Shown here piece by piece: positions 44,796-53,344 of a stretch of 64,000 bases of DNA. The stretch is from NCBI RefSeq assembly GCF_000702665.1, contig NZ_JNJA01000003.1, positions 372,001 through 436,000 on the forward strand, written 5' to 3'. This DNA is from Solidesulfovibrio alcoholivorans DSM 5433 (GTDB lineage: Bacteria; Desulfobacterota; Desulfovibrionia; Desulfovibrionales; Desulfovibrionaceae). The notes below the pieces were generated by a model. The model was not told the DNA's origin, ran no database searches, and worked only from the letters and a program-made list of their open reading frames with translations. The stretch's first letter is position 1. Each line of letters opens with the position of its first letter. A program made the position numbers and the translations under genes.

Positions 44796-45602
44796 TCACA
44801 GGAGAAACGAGGTCAGGACGTAGTCCGCCACCAGGATGGCGACGCAGGAGAAGACCACCGCCGCCGTGGTGGCGAGGCTGACGCCCTTGGCCCCGAACCC
44901 GTCCCGTCGGGCATGGGTGAAATAGCCCTCGTAGCAGCTGATGGCCGCCACGAGCACGGCGAAGAGCAGCGACTTGACGAAGCCGCCGGTCACGTCGCCC
45001 ATCTCCACGGCCGCGTCGATGCGGTCGAAATAGACGCCGGGGTTGATGCCCAAAAGCACCACGCCCGTGAGGTAGCCGCCGCAGATGCCCACCACGTCGA
45101 AAATGGCGGTCAAAAGCGGAAAGCAAAGCAGCGAGGCGGCAAGCCTTGGCGCAATGAGAAAGCGCATGGGGTTGATGCCCATGGTCCACAGGGCGTCGAT
45201 CTGCTCCGAGATGCGCATGATGCCGATTTCCGCGGCCATGGACGAGCCCGCGCGGCCCGTGATCATGATGGCCGTCAGTACCGGCCCGAGCTCCCGGATG
45301 ATGGACAGGGCCACGGCCGCGCCAAGAAGCCCCTCCGAACCGAACTTGACCAGGGTGTAATAGCCTTGCAGCCCGAGCACCATGCCCGTGAAAAGCCCTA
45401 TGAGCACGATGACGAAGATGGACTTGACCCCGATGAAGTAGACCTGCTGCACGATCTTGCGCAAAGGTGGCGCGGGCACGACGATGCGCCAGAGCCCCTG
45501 GACCAGGAAGATGCAGAAGCCTCCGAGCTCGGCGATGACGGTCAGTGCCGTCCTGCCGACATAAGCTGCCGGGGAAAGAAGAAGTGTGATGGCGTCGGTC
45601 AT
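44796..45602 (-). CDS. mlaE: MlaE-family ABC permease
   Basis: A 268-residue permease with five to six helices and the family core SIFVIVLIGLFTGMVLGLQG, LGPVLTAIMITGRAGSSMAA, EIGIMRISEQIDALWTMGIN, IAPRLAASLLCFPLLTAIFD and GGFVKSLLFAVLVAAISCYE. It is the membrane pore of the lipid transporter. The cognate ATPase gene mlaF, normally adjacent, is absent from this cluster. The gene is divergent from the tetR efflux operon. Confidence 0.92.
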   Translation of the reverse strand: MTDAITLLLSPAAYVGRTALTVIAELGGFCIFLVQGLWRIVVPAPPLRKIVQQVYFIGVKSIFVIVLIGLFTGMVLGLQGYYTLVKFGSEGLLGAAVALSIIRELGPVLTAIMITGRAGSSMAAEIGIMRISEQIDALWTMGINPMRFLIAPRLAASLLCFPLLTAIFDVVGICGGYLTGVVLLGINPGVYFDRIDAAVEMGDVTGGFVKSLLFAVLVAAISCYEGYFTHARRDGFGAKGVSLATTAAVVFSCVAILVADYVLTSFLL

Positions 45603-45700
45603 GGTATGTCGGCTTCATGCGCCCCTTGCGTGGGCCGGCCGCACTTCGGATTACACCGCTTTCACGCAAATGAAAAGCGTTCCCGGCGCGTTCGGCATCC

Positions 45701-45739
45701 TTGACGGGGACAACCGGATGTTTTAACCGTTTGGTTAAA
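45701..45739 (+). promoter_or_regulatory. Promoter and TetR-type operator
   Basis: TTGACG (45701-45706) and TAACCG (45724-45729) are 17 bases apart. The palindrome TTTAACC-GTTT-GGTTAAA (45722-45739) covers the -10 box and the start region, right before the tetR gene, so binding of the regulator would shut off its own operon. Confidence 0.75.
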
Positions 45740-45756
45740 CGAAAAGGTTGAAACAT

Positions 45757-46434
45757 ATGGTCATAGCCAATGCCCCGGATTCGGTCCGGGAACGCATCCT
45801 CGAAGCGGCGGCCGAGGAATTCGGCCGGGCAGGTTTTTCCGGGGCCAAGGTGGACGCCATCGCCAGGCGCGCCGGGGTCAACAAAGCCGGCCTCTACTAC
45901 CACGTGGGCAACAAGGAAAAGCTCTACGAAACCGTCATGCTCCACCTGTTCGGCCAGGTGGCCGGCGCGCTGGAGCAGGCGGCCGGCGCGCCGGGTTCGT
46001 GCGGCACGCCGGGCGAGGCCTTCACCGCCCTGGCCACGGCCCTGGCCGGGCTTTTCACCAAGCTGCCCATGCTGCCGCGCATCATGGCCCTGGAGATGGC
46101 CTCGGGCGGGGCCAACATGCCGGCGGCGGCCATGGCGGAATTTCGCCGCATCTTCGGCGTCACGCGCGGCATCCTGGAAAAGGGTGCGGCGCAAGGGGCG
46201 CTCGTCCCGGCCGAGCCCGTTCTCGTGCACCTGACGCTCGTCGGGACCATGGTCGTCTACAGCCTGTCCGAGCCGCTGCGGGCGCGGTTCGCTGCCGCGT
46301 CGCAGGGACTTGGGCTGCGGCTCGATTCGCCCCTGGCCGATGCCGCGGCCTTCGTCGGAGGGCTGCTCGGCAAGGGGCTGGCCGCCCCGGCCCAACCGGA
46401 CGCGTCCCAGGAGACAGGCCATGAAAACGACTGA
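45757..46434 (+). CDS. TetR-family transcriptional regulator
   Basis: A 225-residue regulator. HTH residues about 9-52: RERILEAAAEEFGRAGFSG, VDAIARRAGVNKAGLYYHVG and NKEKLYETV. The C-terminal ligand domain is helical. The ATG at 45757 has AAAAGG 10 bases upstream; a TTG at 45748 is an alternative start. It overlaps the next gene (adaptor) by 14 bases, so it is part of and probably represses the efflux operon, through the palindrome just upstream. Confidence 0.92.
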   Translation: MVIANAPDSVRERILEAAAEEFGRAGFSGAKVDAIARRAGVNKAGLYYHVGNKEKLYETVMLHLFGQVAGALEQAAGAPGSCGTPGEAFTALATALAGLFTKLPMLPRIMALEMASGGANMPAAAMAEFRRIFGVTRGILEKGAAQGALVPAEPVLVHLTLVGTMVVYSLSEPLRARFAAASQGLGLRLDSPLADAAAFVGGLLGKGLAAPAQPDASQETGHEND

Positions 46435-47398
46435 CCGTTTCGTTTTTCCCGCGCTTCTCCTTGTGCTGCTTCTGCTTGCCGGGTGCGAGTCCAAGGGCTC
46501 GTCGGCCTACCAGGGGTATATCGAGGGCGAATTCGTGTACGTGGCCGGCAAGATCGCCGGGCGGCTGGACGCGCTCGACGTGGCTCGGGGCGACGTGGCG
46601 GAGGCCGGGCAAACGCTTTATGTGTTGGAGCACGCCTACGAGACCGCGGGCGTCGCCCTGGCCGAGGCCGATCTGCGCCAGGCCGAGGACACGCTGCACG
46701 ACAGGCAAAAGGGGCTGCGGCCGGAGGAGATCGCGCAGATCGAAGCCGACCTGCGCCGGGCCGAGGCCTCGCACACGCTTTCCTCCCTGGAATACGACCG
46801 CCGTATCAAACTGTACGGCGATGCCGTCATCGCCAAGGAGGAACTCGACACCTCGCGCACGACCCATGCCCGGGACAAGCAGCAGGTGCGGGAACTGGAA
46901 GCCAAGCTGGCCACGGGCAAGCTGCCGAGCCGCGTGGACCAGATCCTCGCCGCCAAGGCCGCCGTGGAGGCCGCCAGGGCCGCCCTGGACCAGGCGCGCT
47001 GGAACCTCGGCCAGATGACGCAGGCCGCCGGCGTCTCCGGTCTGGTCTACGACGTGCTGCACTACGCGGGCGAATGGGTGGCGGCGGGAAGCCCTGTGGT
47101 GACGCTCTTGCCGCCGGCGAACGTCAAGGTGCGCTTTTTCGTGCCCGAGGCCGTGGCCGGCTCCCTCGCCCTGGGGCAGCGCCTGCGCGTGGCTTTCGAC
47201 GGCGGCGCGCCCGTCGCGGCCACCGTCTCCTACATCGCGCCCTCGGTGGAATACACGCCGCCGGTCATCTACAGCCAGGGCTTTCGCGAAAAGCTCGTCA
47301 TCATGGTCGAGGGGCGGTTTGCCCCGGACGTGGCGGCGCGGATGCATCCCGGGCAACCCGTGGACGTGACGCCGGAAGCGGGCGGTGGCGCGTCATGA
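46421..47398 (+). CDS. HlyD-family adaptor lipoprotein of ABC exporter
   Basis: A 325-residue membrane-fusion protein (YbhG-like). Lipobox LLAGC near residue 22; N-terminal barrel strand YIEGEFVYVAGKIAGRLDAL, two long helical hairpin segments (about 65-195, many DLRRAEASH-type repeats), then the lipoyl and beta-barrel parts (GVSGLVYDVLHYAGEWVAAG, NVKVRFFVPEAVAGSLALGQ). It bridges the ABC pump to an outer-membrane channel. Its stop overlaps the ATPase start (ATGA). Confidence 0.9.
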   Translation: MKTTDRFVFPALLLVLLLLAGCESKGSSAYQGYIEGEFVYVAGKIAGRLDALDVARGDVAEAGQTLYVLEHAYETAGVALAEADLRQAEDTLHDRQKGLRPEEIAQIEADLRRAEASHTLSSLEYDRRIKLYGDAVIAKEELDTSRTTHARDKQQVRELEAKLATGKLPSRVDQILAAKAAVEAARAALDQARWNLGQMTQAAGVSGLVYDVLHYAGEWVAAGSPVVTLLPPANVKVRFFVPEAVAGSLALGQRLRVAFDGGAPVAATVSYIAPSVEYTPPVIYSQGFREKLVIMVEGRFAPDVAARMHPGQPVDVTPEAGGGAS

Positions 47399-48318
47399 GC
47401 GCGGACGCGGCGGCCCCGGTCATCGACGTCGCGGGGCTCACCAAGATCTTCGGCAAAAAGACCGTGGTGGACCACATCGACATGCGTGTCGGACGCGGGG
47501 AAATCTACGGCTTTCTCGGGCCCAACGGCTCGGGCAAGACCACGTTCATCCGCATGCTCTGCGGGCTGTTGCGCCCCGACGACGGCACGGGCACGTGCCT
47601 GGGCTTCGACGTGCGCGAGCAGGCGGAACTGATCAAGCCCCATGTGGGCTACATGTCCCAGAAGTTCTCGCTCTATGAAGATATGACCGTGCGGGAAAAC
47701 CTTGATTTCATCGCGCGCATGTACGGCGTCGCGGACCGCGCAACGGCCATCGCCCGCACCATCAAGCGCATGAACCTGGGGCGCTTCCGCGACCAGCTGG
47801 CCGGCACGCTTTCCGGCGGCTGGAAGCAGCGCCTGGCGCTTTCCGCCTGCATGATCCACGAACCGAAGCTGCTGCTGCTCGACGAGCCCACGGCCGGCGT
47901 CGATCCCATGGCGCGGCGCGATTTCTGGGACGAAGTGCACAAGCTCGCCGGCGAGGGCATCACGGCGCTCATTTCCACGCACTACATGGACGAGGCCGAG
48001 CGCTGCCACCGCCTGGCCTACATCGCCTACGGCCACTTGCTGGCCACGGGCACGGTGGCGGAGATCGTGGCCGCCGAGGGGCTGGCCACGTTCGAGATCG
48101 CCGGGCCGAAACTCTACGACCTCATCGACAGGCTGCGCGGCCTGCCGGGTGTCGAGCAGGTGGTGGCCTTCGGCGTGACCCTGCACGTGAGCGGCCGCGA
48201 CGAAGCGGCCCTGACGCAAAGCCTCGCGCCGTATGCGGCCGAGCCCCTTGCCGTGCGCCGGATTCCCTCCAACCTCGAAGAGGTCTTCATCAGCCTCATG
48301 CGCAAGGCGACGACATGA
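47395..48318 (+). CDS. ABC exporter ATPase (YbhF/DrrA type)
   Basis: A 307-residue ATPase with Walker A GPNGSGKTT (about 41-49), signature LSGGWKQRLALSACM, Walker B LLLLDEPTAGVDP and the switch STHYMDEAER. The last 70 residues are the DUF4162-like domain of DrrA-type exporters (FEIAGPKLYDLIDRLRGLPG ... NLEEVFISLMRK). It powers the ABC-2 permease encoded next, with a 4-base overlap. Confidence 0.93.
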   Translation: MSADAAAPVIDVAGLTKIFGKKTVVDHIDMRVGRGEIYGFLGPNGSGKTTFIRMLCGLLRPDDGTGTCLGFDVREQAELIKPHVGYMSQKFSLYEDMTVRENLDFIARMYGVADRATAIARTIKRMNLGRFRDQLAGTLSGGWKQRLALSACMIHEPKLLLLDEPTAGVDPMARRDFWDEVHKLAGEGITALISTHYMDEAERCHRLAYIAYGHLLATGTVAEIVAAEGLATFEIAGPKLYDLIDRLRGLPGVEQVVAFGVTLHVSGRDEAALTQSLAPYAAEPLAVRRIPSNLEEVFISLMRKATT

Positions 48319-49460
48319 TGCGACAGCTTTTCACTTTTTCGCCCAAGCGGTTCGCGGCCATGGTGTCCAAGGAATTCACCCAGATGCGTCGCGACCGCGT
48401 GACTTTCGGCATGATGGTCGGCATTCCGCTGCTCCAACTTATTCTCTTCGGCTACGCCATCAATTCCGATCCCAAACATCTGCCCACGGCGATACTGGAC
48501 AACGACCGCTCGGTCTTTTCCCGCGACATGGCCACGGCCATGAAAAACAGCCTCTATTTCCAGTTCACCCAGGACCTGCGAACGGAGGCCGAGGCCGACG
48601 AACTGCTGCGCCTGGGCCGCATCCAGTTCGTGCTGACCATACCGCAGAATTTCGGCCGCGACCTCATCCGCGGCAAGCGCCCGGTGGTTTTGCTGGAAGC
48701 CGACGCCACCGACCCTTCGGCCACGTCCAACGCCGTGGCCGCCATCCGCCAGGCCGCAACCGACGCCTTCAACCGCGACCTGACCGGGCCGCTGTTGTCG
48801 TTGCGCGCCGGGGAAGGCCCCGTGGACCTGCGCCTGCACGCCCGCTACAACCCAGAGGCCATCACGCAATACAACATCGTGCCCGGGCTCATGGGGGTGG
48901 TGCTGACCATGACGCTCGTCATCATCACATCGCTCGCCATCACGCGCGAACGCGAGCGCGGCACCATGGAAAACCTGCTCATCACGCCGGTGCGGCCGAC
49001 GGAAGTGCTGCTCGGCAAGATTCTGCCCTATATCATTGTGGGGTATTTGCAGATGGGCCTGATCGTGCTGGCGGCGCGCCTGCTGTTCCATGTGCCGGTA
49101 ATCGGCAGCCTGCCGCTGTTGTTTCTGGTCTCGTTTCCGTTTATCGCCGCCAACCTCGGCGTCGGCATCACCTTTTCCACCATCGCCCAGAACCAGTTGC
49201 AGGCCGTGCAGATGTCGTTTTTTTTCTTTCTGCCGAGCATCCTGCTTTCCGGGTTCATGTTTCCTTTCCAGGGCATGCCCGAGTGGGCGCAATGGATCGG
49301 CTCGGTGCTGCCGCTGACGCACTATCTGCGCGTGGTGCGGGGCATCGTGCTCAAGGGCAACGGCTTTTTCGACATCCTGCCGCACATGTGGCCCATTGGC
49401 CTGTTCCTGCTCGTCTCCCTCGGCCTTGGCGTCAAGCGCTACCGCCAGACCCTGGACTAA
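48315..49460 (+). CDS. ABC-2 type exporter permease (YbhR/YbhS type)
   Basis: A 381-residue ABC-2 permease. One N-terminal helix (FGMMVGIPLLQLILFGYAIN), a large periplasmic domain (about 55-175), then five helices with the signature RERERGTMENLLITPVRPTE and SFFFFLPSILLSGFMFPFQG. Only one permease gene is present, so it probably forms a homodimer, unlike ybhS-ybhR pairs. It is the last gene of the tetR operon; repeat copy D follows. Confidence 0.93.
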   Translation: MMRQLFTFSPKRFAAMVSKEFTQMRRDRVTFGMMVGIPLLQLILFGYAINSDPKHLPTAILDNDRSVFSRDMATAMKNSLYFQFTQDLRTEAEADELLRLGRIQFVLTIPQNFGRDLIRGKRPVVLLEADATDPSATSNAVAAIRQAATDAFNRDLTGPLLSLRAGEGPVDLRLHARYNPEAITQYNIVPGLMGVVLTMTLVIITSLAITRERERGTMENLLITPVRPTEVLLGKILPYIIVGYLQMGLIVLAARLLFHVPVIGSLPLLFLVSFPFIAANLGVGITFSTIAQNQLQAVQMSFFFFLPSILLSGFMFPFQGMPEWAQWIGSVLPLTHYLRVVRGIVLKGNGFFDILPHMWPIGLFLLVSLGLGVKRYRQTLD

Positions 49461-49481
49461 ACCCCTGCTTCCCCCCTTCGG

Positions 49482-49530
49482 GGTGGTCCAGGAGGGGCCC
49501 TCGGCCCCTCCTGGCCGCCGGAGCCATTTT
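49482..49530 (-). repeat. Dispersed palindromic element, copy D
   Basis: A 12-bp perfect stem (CCAGGAGGGGCC at 49488-49499 with 49503-49514, loop CTC) and arm CCGCCGGAGCCATTTTC. Its core is the exact reverse complement of copy E, 2.1 kb away, so D and E form an inverted pair around the HerA-like gene and the small exported protein. On the minus strand it follows the end of the HerA-like gene. Confidence 0.8.
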
Positions 49531-49565
49531 CCCCATTTCCCTTTCCTCACTCTTCTCACATTCCC

Positions 49566-51008
49566 TCAACGCCTCGCCCCCCCAAACAGCGCACCCAGGA
49601 CGCCGCGGGCGATCTGGCGGCCGATCTGCGTGCCGATGGAGCGCAGGGCGCTTTGGGCCATGCCCAGGACAAGCTTTTCGGCCTGGGACGGTTTTTCTTT
49701 TTGGGACGCGGGTTGCGCTTCCTGGGCCACGGCGCGGGATCTGAGCATTTCGAAGGCCGATTCCCGGTCGATGGCCTGTTCGTAGTGCCCGAAAAGGGGG
49801 GAGGCGCGCACCACGGCCTCGCGCTCGGCGTCGCTTAGGGGCTGCATGCGGCTAACTGGCGGCACGACCAGGGCGCGCTGCACCACGCTCGGCTGCCCGC
49901 GTGCATCAAGGCAGGAGACCAGCGCTTCACCGACGCCGAGCACCGTCAGCGCCGCCTTGGCGTCGAACTTCGGATTCTGCCGGAAGGTGTCGGCCGCGGC
50001 GGCCACGGTCTTCTGGTCGCGGGGGGAAAAGGCGCGCAGCGCATGCTGCACGCGGTTGCCGAGCTGGCCGAGCACCGCGTCGGGCAGGTCCAGGGGCGAC
50101 TGGGTGACGAAATAGACACCGACGCCCTTGGAGCGGATGAGCCGCACGGTCAGCTCGATTTTTTCCAGCAGCGCCGCCGGGGCGTCGTCGAAGAGCAGAT
50201 GCGCCTCGTCGAAGAAAAAGACGAGCTTGGGTTTCTCGAGGTCGCCCACCTCGGGCAGGCGCTCGAAGAGCTCGGCCAGGAGCCACAGGAGCATGACGGC
50301 GTAGACCTTGGGCGAGGCGAACAGCGTGCGCGCGCAGAGGATGTTGACCACTCCCCGGCCCAAGGCGTCGGTCTGGAGCAGGTCGTCGGGATCAAGCGCC
50401 GGCTCGCCGAAAAAGGCCTCGCCACCCTGGCTTTCCAGGGAGAGAAGCGCCCGCTGGATGGCCCCGACCGAGGCCGCGGAGACATTGCCGTAGCGCGTGC
50501 GGTACATTGCCGCGTTCTCGCCGACATACGCGGCCATGGCGCGCAGGTCCTTGAGGTCGAGCAGCAGCATGCCCGCGTCGTCGGCCACGCGGAAGACGAT
50601 TTCGAGCACCCCGGCCTGGGTGTCGTTGAGCCCGAGCAGGCGCGCAAGAAGCAACGGCCCGAGCTCCGAAACCGTGGCCCGCAGCGGATGCCCTTCCCGG
50701 CCGAACACGTCCCAGAAGGCCACGGGGCAGGCGCTCGGGGCAAGCGCAAGGCCGAGTTCCTTCGCCCGGGCCGCGATCTTGGGATTGTCGCCCCCCGGCG
50801 CGGCCATGCCCGACAGGTCGCCTTTGACGTCGGCCAGGAAAACCGGAACACCCATGGCGGAAAACGCCTCGGCCAGCACGCGCAACGTGACGGTCTTGCC
50901 CGTGCCCGTGGCCCCGGCGACCAGCCCGTGGCGGTTGGCCATGGCCGGCAGTAACAGGCAGTCCGTATCGCCCCGGGCGACGAGGATCGGTTGGGCGGTT
51001 GTTGTCAT
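49566..51008 (-). CDS. HerA-like ATPase (DUF853/YjgR family)
   Basis: A 480-residue ATPase of the helicase HerA-like C-terminal (DUF853) family. Walker [11 protein letters not shown] lies at about 32-41 and [16 protein letters not shown] follows; Walker B is [17 protein letters not shown] and [20 protein letters not shown] is the sensor region. It resembles E. coli YjgR, whose role is unknown; DNA translocation is only inferred. The C-terminal 80 residues are charged and end in a Gly/Arg tail. Confidence 0.88.
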   Translation of the reverse strand: MTTTAQPILVARGDTDCLLLPAMANRHGLVAGATGTGKTVTLRVLAEAFSAMGVPVFLADVKGDLSGMAAPGGDNPKIAARAKELGLALAPSACPVAFWDVFGREGHPLRATVSELGPLLLARLLGLNDTQAGVLEIVFRVADDAGMLLLDLKDLRAMAAYVGENAAMYRTRYGNVSAASVGAIQRALLSLESQGGEAFFGEPALDPDDLLQTDALGRGVVNILCARTLFASPKVYAVMLLWLLAELFERLPEVGDLEKPKLVFFFDEAHLLFDDAPAALLEKIELTVRLIRSKGVGVYFVTQSPLDLPDAVLGQLGNRVQHALRAFSPRDQKTVAAAADTFRQNPKFDAKAALTVLGVGEALVSCLDARGQPSVVQRALVVPPVSRMQPLSDAEREAVVRASPLFGHYEQAIDRESAFEMLRSRAVAQEAQPASQKEKPSQAEKLVLGMAQSALRSIGTQIGRQIARGVLGALFGGARR

Positions 51009-51132
51009 GGCGCATCCTTTTTTCTAAGACTTCTCTGAAGTTGCCACATCACGCAGGTCCGAATCCCGGTGGGGCGCAAACGGCGCATCCGTTTCCGGGG
51101 CCGGTCCCCAACCCGAGCAACGGAGGGTTCTT

Positions 51133-51591
51133 ATGGTCCGCTTTCGCGCTGCGCTTGTCGCCTGCCTCGCCTGCTGCATCCTGGTTGCCGTACCGGCGCT
51201 GGCCAAGGAGCACAAGGAAAAGAAGGAAAAGGACGTCCCCGACGTCACCGGCGTCTGGAAAGGCGCCTCGGACACCGTGGCTATGGGCAAGCTCGGCCAT
51301 GCCGATGCGACCGACGCGCCGAAATTCCTGCACGCGGACTGGACGCTGACCATCGACAAGCAGGACGGCCCGAGTTTTTCCGGCACCAAAGCCTCGGCCA
51401 AGGCCAAGGAAACCGTGCTCGGCGTGCTCGACGGCCACAAGATCTATATGGTCGATGACGACGGCACGTACATCGGCCAGGTGACCGGCAAGAACACCTT
51501 GATCGTCAAATACCTCGAAGCGGGCAAGGATTCCAAGGTCGCTTCCATCACCCATTATCGCCGGGACGCTGCGCCCGAAACGGGCAAGTAG
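51133..51591 (+). CDS. Small exported protein, unknown function
   Basis: A 152-residue protein with a clear signal peptide (MVRFRAALVACLACCILVAVPALA), a short Lys-rich segment, then a compact beta domain: VTGVWKGASDTVAMGKLGHA, DWTLTIDKQDGPSFSGTKAS and KIYMVDDDGTYIGQVTGKNT. The repeating strand pattern looks like a small lipocalin-like or avidin-like barrel, but I cannot assign it. ATG at 51133 follows GGAGGG. Repeat copy E follows its stop after 13 bases. Confidence 0.75.
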   Translation: MVRFRAALVACLACCILVAVPALAKEHKEKKEKDVPDVTGVWKGASDTVAMGKLGHADATDAPKFLHADWTLTIDKQDGPSFSGTKASAKAKETVLGVLDGHKIYMVDDDGTYIGQVTGKNTLIVKYLEAGKDSKVASITHYRRDAAPETGK

Positions 51592-51604
51592 AAAAGAAAG
51601 GAAG

Positions 51605-51654
51605 GAAGATGCCTCCGGCGGCCAGGAGGGGCCGAGGGCCCCTCCTGGACCACC
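51605..51654 (+). repeat. Dispersed palindromic element, copy E
   Basis: Arm GAAGATGCCTCCGG (51605-51618), then a 12-bp perfect stem (51622-51633 with 51637-51648, loop GAG) and ACCACC. The core is the reverse complement of copy D. It lies 13 bases after the exported protein's stop codon. Confidence 0.8.
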
Positions 51655-51688
51655 CCGATAGGGGCATGTGGGGAACGCGCTCTATCAG

Positions 51689-51716
51689 TGCAGCGTGAAG
51701 CAGCGCTGCAATTTTT
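51689..51716 (+). terminator. Rho-independent terminator
   Basis: TGCAGCG (51689-51695) pairs with CGCTGCA (51704-51710), followed by ATTTTT. It ends the transcript of the small exported protein on the plus strand. Confidence 0.65.
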
Positions 51717-52809
51717 AAGGGAGTCCAGAGGGCGACAGCCCTTTGGCCGCCGGAGGCGTTCCCCCTGTCCCCATCCCCATCCCCGTCCCTGTCCCCGTCC
51801 CTTTTCCCGCGGCCCGCTTGCGCGGGTGCAGGGTGCCGTCGCCGAAGACGGCGTCGTAGCGGGCCGTGTCGCCGGGATGGGAATCGTAGCAGTCCGAGGC
51901 GGTCACGGGTCGGCCGGCGGCGAGCAGTTCGCTGACCGTCACGAACCGGTAGCCCTTCCTGGAAAGTTCCGTCAGCAGCCGCGGCAGGGCCTCGCCCGTG
52001 CCGTGGCCGTTGCCGTTGGCGTGGCCGATGACGATGTCGCCGGGGCGGATGCGCGCAAGCACCGTGTCCACGATGCGCGCGGGCGTGGACGCCGGGTCGG
52101 GGTCGCCCGTGGTCAGGCTCCACTGCACGGCTTTTATGCCCATGGCGGCAAGGAGCGACAGGGCCTCGGGGCGGCAGCGGCCGTAGGGAAAGCGGAAGAG
52201 CGCGGGCACGGCCGGGATGGCGGCGAGTGCCGCCTGCGAGACGCCTTTTTCCTGGGCCAGACGCACGAGCTTTTCCCGCAGCAGGGCGTACTCGGCCTGC
52301 GCCCAGACGATTTCCCGGCGCATGGCCGCATCGTCCAGGCGGCCGAAGTTGCCGTGGGTCCAGGCGTGGCTGCCGACCTCGAAGAGCGGATCGGCCATGA
52401 GCTCCATGGCACGTTTGGGATGGGAGCGCATCCATTTGCCACCCGCGAAAAAGGTGGCCTTGGCCCCGGCCGCGCGCAAGGCTTCGACCACCGCCCCGTC
52501 GTAGCCGGAAACCTGGTCGGCCAGCTCGCACAAGTCGAAGGTCAGGGCGACGAGCTTTTCCCCGTGCGTGTCCACGCGCCGGATGGAGCCGGCCAGGGCC
52601 GGCGGCAGGGGGGGCAGTTCCGGGGCCGTGACGGTTTCGGGCGGCGAGCGGTCCGGGGCGGTCACGCGGCCGGATTTCTTTTCCGCCGGATCGACGCGCC
52701 GGGTCGCGGTGTCGGCGACGGCGTCGAACACGGCAGGCGAACCACATAACCCCACGCTCGGCGTAAGGCTTGCGGCAAGGCAAAGGGCGATAAGGGCGGC
52801 GTAGCGCAT
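51715..52809 (-). CDS. Polysaccharide deacetylase
   Basis: A 364-residue exported NodB-domain enzyme. Signal peptide about 1-23; NodB domain about 80-300 with VALTFDLCELADQVSGYDGA (motif 1, Asp), SHAWTHGNFGRLDD (motif 2 His pair), RFPYGRCRPEA and the C-terminal DIVIGHANGNGHG. Motif 1 is TFDLCE rather than TFDDGP. It would deacetylate an envelope glycan. The last 12 residues (PPAAKGLSPSGLP) and the stop codon are supplied by repeat copy F, preceded by a Gly-Thr/Gly-Met hexamer tract. ATG 52807-52809 follows AAAGGATG. Confidence 0.85.
   Translation of the reverse strand: MRYAALIALCLAASLTPSVGLCGSPAVFDAVADTATRRVDPAEKKSGRVTAPDRSPPETVTAPELPPLPPALAGSIRRVDTHGEKLVALTFDLCELADQVSGYDGAVVEALRAAGAKATFFAGGKWMRSHPKRAMELMADPLFEVGSHAWTHGNFGRLDDAAMRREIVWAQAEYALLREKLVRLAQEKGVSQAALAAIPAVPALFRFPYGRCRPEALSLLAAMGIKAVQWSLTTGDPDPASTPARIVDTVLARIRPGDIVIGHANGNGHGTGEALPRLLTELSRKGYRFVTVSELLAAGRPVTASDCYDSHPGDTARYDAVFGDGTLHPRKRAAGKGTGTGTGMGMGTGGTPPAAKGLSPSGLP
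51722..51760 (-). repeat. Dispersed palindromic element, copy F (inside coding end)
   Basis: A more diverged copy: 9-bp stem (CCAGAGGGC at 51725-51733 with 51738-51746, one G-T pair, loop GACA) and arm CCGCCGGAGGCGTTCCC. It lies within the 3' end of the polysaccharide deacetylase reading frame, which reads through it to a TAA. Confidence 0.65.
51764..51799. repeat. Six tandem hexamers (CCYRTC)
   Basis: Six in-frame units of the form CCTGTC/CCCATC/CCCGTC inside the deacetylase gene, encoding alternating Gly-Thr and Gly-Met on the minus strand. Slippage would change tail length without breaking the frame. Confidence 0.7.
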
Positions 52810-52887
52810 GGCGTCATCCTTTTGCCGGATGCGGCGGGACGACAGTGCCATTCGCGCCGGACGGCTGGCAAGGGCTCAGGGACGCGG

Positions 52888-52936
52888 CAAAAAGAAAACG
52901 CCGGCCAGACCCCGAGGCAGCTGGGCCTGGCCGGCG
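52888..52936 (-). terminator. Terminator after the mop gene
   Basis: CGCCGGCCAG (52899-52908) pairs with CTGGCCGGCG (52927-52936). On the minus strand the stem is followed by TTTTCTTTTT, a classic intrinsic terminator for the 69-residue Mop protein gene. Confidence 0.85.
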
Positions 52937-52972
52937 CTGGCGTATGGCGAACCGTGTCGTACGGCGGGGAAG

Positions 52973-53182
52973 CTAGTCCGTGACGAGCATCACGCTCGAG
53001 GCCTTGACCATGGCCTTGACCGCCTCGCCTTCCTTGAGGCCCATGTCTTCGACGGAGTGCTTGGTGATGACCGACGTGATGGCCACGCCGGGCGCGATCT
53101 CGATGACCACTTCGCTGCTGACCATGCCGTTGGTGATGGATTTGATCTTGCCGGGGATGAGGTTTCTCGCGCTGACTTTCAT
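52973..53182 (-). CDS. Mop/TOBE molybdate-tungstate-binding protein (molbindin)
   Basis: A 69-residue single Mop domain: SARNLIPGKIKSITNGMVSS, EVVIEIAPGVAITSVITKHS and VEDMGLKEGEAVKAMVKASS. Molbindins assemble as hexamers and store or buffer molybdate or tungstate oxyanions. The SARN start matches both Mop domains of the TunR-like regulator at 60550. ATG 53180-53182. It is a single-gene unit with its own promoter and terminator, and shares an upstream box with the regulator gene. Confidence 0.92.
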   Translation of the reverse strand: MKVSARNLIPGKIKSITNGMVSSEVVIEIAPGVAITSVITKHSVEDMGLKEGEAVKAMVKASSVMLVTD

Positions 53183-53217
53183 GGGCGTCTCCTGGTTGGA
53201 GGTTGGAGGAATACGCA

Positions 53218-53298
53218 ACAGTACCCGCCAGGATTCGTTCGGGTCAATGCTGTCAGAATTTTTGTTGTGCTGTCACGCGATTGTATGGTCGCATGTGA
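53218..53298 (-). promoter_or_regulatory. mop promoter with upstream GCGTGACA box
   Basis: On the minus strand TTGACC (53242-53247) and TACTGT (53218-53223) are 18 bases apart. Upstream lies GCGTGACA (53271-53278), part of an imperfect inverted repeat TCACGCGA...TCGCATGTGA (53273-53298 on the plus strand). The same octamer occurs twice upstream of the tunR-like gene. Confidence 0.55.
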
Positions 53299-53315
53299 GT
53301 ATGGACGGACGCAAC

Positions 53316-53344
53316 AATGCCGCCCCGCTTTGGAGGGCGGCATT
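53316..53344. other. Stem-loop in the 53.2-53.6 kb intergenic stretch
   Basis: AATGCCGCCC (53316-53325) pairs perfectly with 53335-53344. The 375-base stretch 53183-53557 holds the mop promoter, this stem and a second GC hairpin near 53513-53535 close to the end of the carboxypeptidase gene; no gene is visible. Confidence 0.5.

Noticed and set aside
43654..46494. A 946-codon minus-strand frame across mlaC to tetR
   Set aside because: Only its last 196 codons encode MlaC; the rest is antisense to or in another frame of mlaD, mlaE and tetR.
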